Assembly (NCBI GenBank): GCA_900299145.1
Contig: OMIN01000110.1
Coordinates: forward strand, 1 to 64,000
Length of the DNA: 64,000 nt
From: Betaproteobacteria bacterium
GTDB taxonomy: Bacteria > Pseudomonadota > Gammaproteobacteria > Burkholderiales > SG8-41
Reading direction: 5' to 3'
This document shows, piece after piece, positions 57,993 through 64,000 of the stretch; the stretch's first letter is position 1; every line of letters starts with the position of its first letter. The position numbers and the translations under genes were made by a program. The notes under the pieces were generated by a model. The model had not been told where the DNA came from, did no database searches, and worked only from the letters and a program-made list of their open reading frames with translations.

Positions 57993-58769
57993 TTACGGTG
58001 TGCTCACGGTACGGATGTACCACGGAAACACGTCCCAGCTCACCACTTTTTCCGTGCCGTCGAACAGCGCGGCGATCTTGCCGCCGCCCGCCTTGTAGGA
58101 AAACTTTTTCACGTTGTCCGGCGGGTTGGTAGTCGGGTTTCGCATGATGTCGATGGCCTGATCGGTCTTGAAAATCTGGTACTTCGACGGATCATTCGGA
58201 TAGAAGAATTTCACCTCGTTCGCGCCCTTGCGCGCAGGGCCACGCACGTATTCGACCTGTAGCGACATGTGCTCACCGCTCGCCGCCGCAAATTCCCATG
58301 ATTCCGCGCCGGTCAACACGCCGTTGTTCGACGCCGCCGTGCGCGACATTTTCGCGGTAGTGGCGTGCTGGTAAACACCGAACGTGCCGGGCGCGTCGGC
58401 GGCGTTGTCGGTCAGGCCGTGAATAATGATTTGCCCTTCATTCTTCGTGCCCGTTTGCCGCACGGGGATGGCCAGATACACCATGCGCGTGGCGTGCGGC
58501 GCCGCGGTCTTGCCGCCTTCGGCCATGATTGCCATGCGATCAATAAAAATCATGCGCAGGTTGCAATCCTTGGCGGGACCCTGAGTTTGGATCACCGTCT
58601 CCCAGCCGGTAGGTAGCATTTTCGCCAATGCCGCATCGTTAACGCGAAAATCGATCTGGTAACGGTGCTCGGCAGCCTGCTCAATGACGGTTTGTGCGTT
58701 GGCCAGTGTTACTGAGACCAGCAGTACGGTGGCCAATAGTATGCGGGTGATTCCGGTTCGTTGTGTCAT
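57993..58769 (-). CDS. Secreted acetoacetate-decarboxylase-fold-like hypothetical protein
   Basis: Signal peptide ILLATVLLVSVTLANAQ; RVNDAALAKMLPTGWETVIQTQGPAKDCNLRMIFIDRMAIM. Confidence 0.4.
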   Translation of the reverse strand: MTQRTGITRILLATVLLVSVTLANAQTVIEQAAEHRYQIDFRVNDAALAKMLPTGWETVIQTQGPAKDCNLRMIFIDRMAIMAEGGKTAAPHATRMVYLAIPVRQTGTKNEGQIIIHGLTDNAADAPGTFGVYQHATTAKMSRTAASNNGVLTGAESWEFAAASGEHMSLQVEYVRGPARKGANEVKFFYPNDPSKYQIFKTDQAIDIMRNPTTNPPDNVKKFSYKAGGGKIAALFDGTEKVVSWDVFPWYIRTVSTP

Positions 58770-58825
58770 GTTGTTCTCCCTATGGGTTGAAGTTGACAAA
58801 ATATCAGCTTGGCGTTGGCTTGAAA

Positions 58826-59893
58826 TCATGCCTTGGGCTGGAAGCCGAAAACCCGTTCAAAGCGTTGGCAAAAGCTGCTCCACGCATCCGGGTTGATCAA
58901 TCGCGGCGGGCGCTCACCGCGCAGAATTTGCGCTACCTGATCGGCGTTCCAGTTGGCCATATTGTTGCGCGAATCGTGCGTGATGCCGGCGGTGTGATTG
59001 GTGGCAATCAAGTTTTTCATGGCGAGTAACGGGTGATCCTTGGGCGGAGGTTCGTCCACCCAGGTGTCGATGCCTGCCCCCGAGATATGCCCGGACTTCA
59101 ACGCTGCCGCGAGTGCCACTTCATAGACAATGCCACCGCGTGCCGCGTTGATGACTATCGCGCCGGGCTGCATCGCCGCCAGCGCGCGTGCATTGATAAG
59201 GTGATGCGTGTCCTTGTCGTAGGGGCAATGCGTAGTGACAAAACGCGCTTCCTTCAACAGTGTGTCGAAATCCACCTTGGTGGCGCCGCGTGCCTGGCAT
59301 TGTTCCGCCGTCAGATACGGATCACAGGCAATCACCCGCATTTGCAGACCCAGTCCGCAAATACGCGCGACACGGCTGCCCACCTCGCCAAGACCGACGA
59401 TACCCACGGTACGGCCCTTGGCGTTCCAGCCCTTGAATTGCTCGCGCTTGATGCCGCTGCCACTGCGCAGCGAGTCATCCGTCTGTGGAATGTTTTTAGT
59501 GAGCGACAGCATCATGCCCACCGTGTGCTCCGCCACCGCGTCGGCATTGCCGCCGGATTGATTCACCACCAGCACGCCCGCCGCCGTGCAGGCCGGTACA
59601 TCCACTGTGTCGTAGCCCGCGCCGCTGGTCGACACTACCAGCAAGTCGGGGCAACGCGCGAGCAGGGGCGCGCGCGCCTGATATTGCTCCGGCACTTCCT
59701 GGCGCGTTGAGCAGATGCAGTAGGCTTGGGAGGCCGACATTGCGCCCCAGTTGTCGGCTTCCGGGCCGTCGAAACGAAGTCGGTGCAGCGTGATTTCCGG
59801 GTTCTTGTCGAGCGAATCGGCGACGTTGGGCGATTTGCCGTCGTTGAACCAGAATGCGGTCTTGGCGGGTTTTGCGGAATGACTGGCGGGCAT
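58826..59893 (-). CDS. D-isomer-specific 2-hydroxyacid dehydrogenase
   Basis: TVGIVGLGEVGSRVARICGLGLQMRVIACDPY...GAIVINAARGGIVYEVALAAALKSGHISGAGIDTWVDEPP. Confidence 0.92.
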   Translation of the reverse strand: MPASHSAKPAKTAFWFNDGKSPNVADSLDKNPEITLHRLRFDGPEADNWGAMSASQAYCICSTRQEVPEQYQARAPLLARCPDLLVVSTSGAGYDTVDVPACTAAGVLVVNQSGGNADAVAEHTVGMMLSLTKNIPQTDDSLRSGSGIKREQFKGWNAKGRTVGIVGLGEVGSRVARICGLGLQMRVIACDPYLTAEQCQARGATKVDFDTLLKEARFVTTHCPYDKDTHHLINARALAAMQPGAIVINAARGGIVYEVALAAALKSGHISGAGIDTWVDEPPPKDHPLLAMKNLIATNHTAGITHDSRNNMANWNADQVAQILRGERPPRLINPDAWSSFCQRFERVFGFQPKA

Positions 59894-59993
59894 AAGGAGT
59901 CCGGGCGGTAAAGTTAACAGGTGTCTATCTGTGGCGATTTTGACACAAGCCACCCCCGCCCGGCGGGCAATCCATCGGCATCGTCATCTGCAA

Positions 59994-61754
59994 TCAACTT
60001 TTCGGCCGCGACGCCGCCAGCAACGCATCCCAGTTGCCGGGCAGCACGATCTTGCGGCTGGTTGGCACGCCTTGGACGTGGTTGCACACATAACCTTTCG
60101 ATTGATTGCGCCCCCAATCGCCGGCAATGACTATGCCGATCCATTCCGGTCGTTGGAACACCGGGATTAACCGGTCAGGGTCATCGGATTCGTGATATGC
60201 GTGCGGCAGCAAGCCCAGCTTGACGGCTTCAGTCACGCGAAAACCGGTCTGGCCGCAGTGCCATGCATAATGCTCAGCGCGCGAGGCGGGCATTTTCACA
60301 TGTTCATACAAGTAGCGGCGGATGTCGTCCTTGTTCCAGCCATCCTTGGCAAACACTTTTGCAATCGATGGCCCCAGCACGATCAGCGGGTGCCAGTTTG
60401 CATACACCATGCCTATTGCCGTCCAGTAACCGCAGGCGCGCTCGCCGATCACGTCGGCGATGATTTTCATGTGCTCTTCGGCGCTCTCGGTGCCGCTGTA
60501 AGTCGGCGCGCTGATCGCCACCACGCTTTGCACGGTAACCACGTTGTCGCCCGCCTTGAACCCGCGGTCCACGCTATAGGGCTGCCAGCCGATGTCGGCC
60601 ACGGCGTCTTCGTTTTCTGCCATCGCCACCAGAAAACTCTGGCCGATGCTGCCTTTGTCCGCACCTTCGGGGGCGTGCGTAAAGCCGGCGACATTGCGGA
60701 TGAACAGTCGCAGAAATCGTCCAACGCTGGTGTTCGCCTGCTTGCCCGTGCGCATTACGCCCTGCCCGGCGTTAAAACCGAGTGCCTTGACCAATGGCCC
60801 GCTGAGCGTAATTAGCGATTCCCAGCCCGGGGTGGAGCCGGCATCCTCGATTTTGTATTCCGGCGTGCAGATAATTTCGACTATCGCCAGCAGAATCGGC
60901 ATGTACTCCGGCCGGCAGCCGGCCATCACGCCATTCACCGCCACATTCCACACTGTTGCTTCGCGGTTCGCCGGTGGGCACACGCCAATGACTTCTCTCG
61001 GATCGCGTTCCGTGAATTGCAGAAATCTGTGCACACGTTCCTGCGTTGGCGGCACGATGGGCAAACCGTCCGACCAGTCGCGCTCATGAAAATAGTCGTT
61101 GATCTCATCGAGAGTGCCGCTCATCACGGCTTCTTCGGGTTGCGGCAGTAACACCTCTCGTTCCGGCTCGCCGCGTTGAATCGGCTTCGACAACCCTTCG
61201 ATCACGCGCGGTAATAGCAGTTCGACCACCTGCCTGCGCAACTCCTCTTTGCTCTGCGTCATCGGCACGCCGGGGAATTCCGCAATCGCCATTTCAGGCA
61301 GGCCAAGGCCCCTTGCCACCACCGCCGCCTGCTTGAGAAAGCCGCTCGAAATAATCGACACTGTGGGTACGCCGACGCGCTCCACCGCCGCACTTGCCCG
61401 CAACACGGCGGGCGTGCAGGCGCCTCAGGCGCCTATGCCGGAAATGACGGCATCAATTTTGTGTTCCGCCAGCAGCGCGGGAACTTTGGCGATCAACGCA
61501 CGCTGGTTGGGGCCGTGCAGATTGCCGAACGTATCGTAGGTGACAAAGCGGATTCCCGGATAGCGTTTGGCGAGTTCCTCGCGCAGGATCGGGAACCATT
61601 CTTCGCCACGAAACAGGTAATCCCAGGTTTCGCCGATAACCTTGTTCGATAGATCGGCTACGCGCTGATTCGGCGCGCGCGCGGCGTAGGCGGGTTTGCC
61701 GAGGGGCCAGACGACATCGTAGGCGGGCTCGGTGGAAGGTGAATGAATAGACAT
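59994..61754 (-). CDS. UGSC-family selenoprotein (fused N- and C-terminal domains), Sec encoded by TGA at 61425-61427 (minus strand)
   Basis: ORF 61425..61856 (...KIDAVISGIGA*) is in frame with 59994..61406. Readthrough gives IGA-U-GACTPAVLRASAAVERVGVPTVSIISSGF.... Likely start MSIHSPS at 61754; divergent from selA. Confidence 0.87.
61396..61424 (-). promoter_or_regulatory. Candidate SECIS element for Sec codon at 61425-61427
   Basis: minus strand: TGA-GGCGCCTGCAC-[GCCCGC-CGTGTT-GCGGGC]: perfect 6-bp stem, loop starts 17 nt after the TGA, G at loop position 2. Confidence 0.8.
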
Positions 61755-61939
61755 GATGAGCAGTTGGCTCCGACGAGTACCAGTGAAACAGGACGCCATC
61801 GAGAATAGCATGCAGGCAGGGCTGTACGCTAAAATTGCAGTTCGTCCCAAATTCACCCTTTTGCATCCACCGCATCCATGTTCGCGCGCACTTTCATGGC
61901 ATCACGGCCGGCCCCTGTGTTTCTGGTATTTTCGCCGCC

Positions 61940-63376
61940 ATGGTGAATTCGGACCCAGCCGCGCGTCGCGCGCTACCCTCGGTTGACCGGCTGCTGAGCA
62001 ACAGCGCGGTTGCAACGCTTGTCGCGCGTTTTGGACGTGTGCTTACCACGGATACCATCCGTGCGCTGTTACAGATGCATCGCGACAAACTTGCGCAGAA
62101 CGCCAGCGCTTTTGAATTCGACGAAGCGCGCTTTACCGCCGAGTGTGAACAAAGCCTCCTGCGGCAAACACAGCCGTCTTTACGTCCGGTATTCAATCTT
62201 TCGGGTACGGTGTTGCACACTAATCTTGGCCGCGCGGTGATGCCGCAATCGGTCGCCGACGCCGTGATGATTGCGATGACGCGGCCGGTGAATCTGGAAT
62301 TCGACCTTGACGGCGGCGCACGCGGGGAACGTGACACGCACGTGGAAAAATGGATCACCCGGCTTGCTGGCGGCGACGGCGCAGTAGTGGTCAACAATAA
62401 CGCGGCGGCGGTATATCTCGCGTTAAACACACTCGGCGGTCAGCGCGGCAAATCGGAAATTATCGTCTCGCGAGGCGAACTCATTGAAATCGGTGGCGCA
62501 TTTCGCATCCCTGACATCATGAAGCGCGCGGGTGTGAAACTGGTCGAAGTCGGCACCACCAACCGCACGCATCTGAAGGATTTCGCCGAAGCCATCAGCC
62601 CGCGCACGGCGGCGATCATGAAGGTGCACACCAGCAATTACGCGGTGCAGGGTTTCACTGCCGCGGCGCCGGAGCCGGAACTCGCGGCACTCGCCCACGA
62701 ACACGGCATTCCGTATATTGTCGATTTGGGCAGCGGCATGCTGGTGAACCTCGAAGACTACGGCCTGCCGCACGAACCCACGCCGCGGGAAGCGCTGGCC
62801 AATGGTGCGGATTTGGTGACCTTCAGTGGTGATAAATTGCTTGGCGGCCCGCAAGCAGGCTTGCTCGTCGGCAAGAAGGATTTGATCGCGCGCATACGCA
62901 AAAATCCGATGAAGCGGGCGTTGCGGGTGGATAAGATGACGCTCGCCGCGCTGGACGCGCTGCTGCGGCTTTATACCAACCCCGACAAACTGCGCGACGA
63001 GGTCACCGCGATCCGTTTGCTCACGCGCACCCAGGCGGAGATTCGCACGCAGTGCGAGCGCGTGTTGCCGCATATCCAAAGCGCTCTCACAGGTAAGGCC
63101 GAAGCCAAAGTCATCGATACCGGCAGCCAGATTGGCAGTGGTTCTTTGCCGGTGGATTCGCTGCCGAGCGCGGGTATCGCTCTCACGCCGGCGGGCAAAG
63201 CAACGCGTTCGTTCGCGGATAAACTCTCGCTGGCGTTTCGGGCGCTACCTGTGCCAGTGATCGGGCACATCCGTGACGGCGCGTTCGTGCTGGATTTGCG
63301 TTGTCTGGATCGCGCAGATCACGAAGGCGAGTTCATTGCGCAGCTTAAGCAGTTAAGACTAAAAAATAGCATTTAA
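61940..63376 (+). CDS. selA: L-seryl-tRNA(Sec) selenium transferase
   Basis: FNLSGTVLHTNLGRAVMPQSVADAV...NNNAAAVYLALNTLGG...GGAFRIPDIMKRAGVKLVEVGTTNRTHLKDF...VTFSGDKLLGGPQAGLLVGKK. Confidence 0.96.
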   Translation: MVNSDPAARRALPSVDRLLSNSAVATLVARFGRVLTTDTIRALLQMHRDKLAQNASAFEFDEARFTAECEQSLLRQTQPSLRPVFNLSGTVLHTNLGRAVMPQSVADAVMIAMTRPVNLEFDLDGGARGERDTHVEKWITRLAGGDGAVVVNNNAAAVYLALNTLGGQRGKSEIIVSRGELIEIGGAFRIPDIMKRAGVKLVEVGTTNRTHLKDFAEAISPRTAAIMKVHTSNYAVQGFTAAAPEPELAALAHEHGIPYIVDLGSGMLVNLEDYGLPHEPTPREALANGADLVTFSGDKLLGGPQAGLLVGKKDLIARIRKNPMKRALRVDKMTLAALDALLRLYTNPDKLRDEVTAIRLLTRTQAEIRTQCERVLPHIQSALTGKAEAKVIDTGSQIGSGSLPVDSLPSAGIALTPAGKATRSFADKLSLAFRALPVPVIGHIRDGAFVLDLRCLDRADHEGEFIAQLKQLRLKNSI

Positions 63377-63391
63377 AAACAAATACTTACG
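63369..63391 (+). repeat. AT-rich dispersed element, copy 16
   Basis: AGCATTTAAAAACAAATACTTAC; overlaps the selA stop, 9 nt upstream of the selB ATG. Confidence 0.8.
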
Positions 63392-63399
63392 TTAATCGC

Positions 63400-64000
63400 A
63401 TGATAGTCGCCACGGCAGGCCACATCGATCACGGCAAAACGCTGCTGGTGAAAACGCTCACCGGCGTGGATACCGATCGCCTGCCGGAAGAAAAAGCGCG
63501 CGGCATTTCGATTGATCTCGGATTTGCGTATCTGCCGTTACCCAACGGCGAGCTCATCGGTTTTGTTGATGTCCCCGGTCACGAGCGTTTTGTGCGCAAC
63601 ATGCTGGCTGGCGTGTGCGGCATCGAATACGCGCTGCTGGTGGTGGCGGCCGACGACGGCGTGATGCCGCAAACACTCGAGCATCTGAACATTCTCAATC
63701 TGCTGCACGTGCCGCGCGGCGCGGTGGTGGTCACCAAAATCGACCGTGTGGATGCCGTGCGCGTGCAGGAAGTCGGCGAACAGGTGTCGGCGTTGCTGGT
63801 CAACACGCCATTGGCCGGTGCGAAAGTCATGCCGGTGTCGGCTGTCAGCGGCGCGGGCATTGTTGAATTGCGTGACATGCTGAAGTCGCTGGCTGCATCG
63901 AATAAATCTCGTGCCAGCGCCGATCAGCATTTTCGTTACGCTGCCGATCGCGCATTCACCGTGGCGGGTAGCGGCACGGTGGTCACCGGCACGGTGTTCA
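63400..64000 (+). CDS. selB: Selenocysteine-specific elongation factor (truncated by window end)
   Basis: [71 protein letters not shown] directly after selA. Confidence 0.95.
   Translation, partial: MIVATAGHIDHGKTLLVKTLTGVDTDRLPEEKARGISIDLGFAYLPLPNGELIGFVDVPGHERFVRNMLAGVCGIEYALLVVAADDGVMPQTLEHLNILNLLHVPRGAVVVTKIDRVDAVRVQEVGEQVSALLVNTPLAGAKVMPVSAVSGAGIVELRDMLKSLAASNKSRASADQHFRYAADRAFTVAGSGTVVTGTVF

Noticed and set aside
1-64000. CRISPR arrays, phage modules, IS transposases, selC tRNA or selD
   Set aside because: None recognised on inspection; selC/selD may lie outside the window.

Overview
Approximately 64 kb of a GC-rich, probably betaproteobacterial (Burkholderiales-like) chromosome. Housekeeping genes at the left (pyrE, pyrD, tRNA-Thr(CGT), PilZ/YcgR-like protein) give way to a catabolic and accessory region with 13 TctC/Bug-type solute-binding proteins and no visible TctA/TctB partners. 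That region also carries alpha/beta hydrolases, LLM flavin oxidoreductases, pcaGH, a three-ORF nitrile hydratase/thiocyanate-hydrolase-like set, and, at the right edge, selA and a truncated selB. Two main discoveries. (1) Three genes of the UGSC family are split in the ORF track by in-frame TGA codons that are most likely selenocysteine: ...SGD-U-GSCTSW..., ...VGH-U-GSSTPW... and ...IGA-U-GACTPA.... Each is followed by a SECIS-like hairpin whose loop G lies about 17-19 nt after the UGA, and the locus ends in selA-selB. (2) An AT-rich dispersed element, consensus ATTSAATAAAAACAAATASTTA, is present in about 16 clear copies. Several sit in the sense direction between a stop codon and the next start codon of same-strand gene pairs (pyrE/pyrD, UGSC/Bug, Bug/cupin, UGSC/asparaginase, NHase/hydrolase, selA/selB), often where no Shine-Dalgarno is visible. 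Other observations: a PAS-GAF-GGDEF-EAL gene broken by a single amber codon, a class III cyclase gene broken by TGA, an HtrA-like protein lacking its catalytic triad, a His/Asp-rich extension on the NHase alpha subunit, and an apparent frameshift in a UGSC C-terminal-domain gene. All calls come from reading the sequence and ORF translations; no database search was run.
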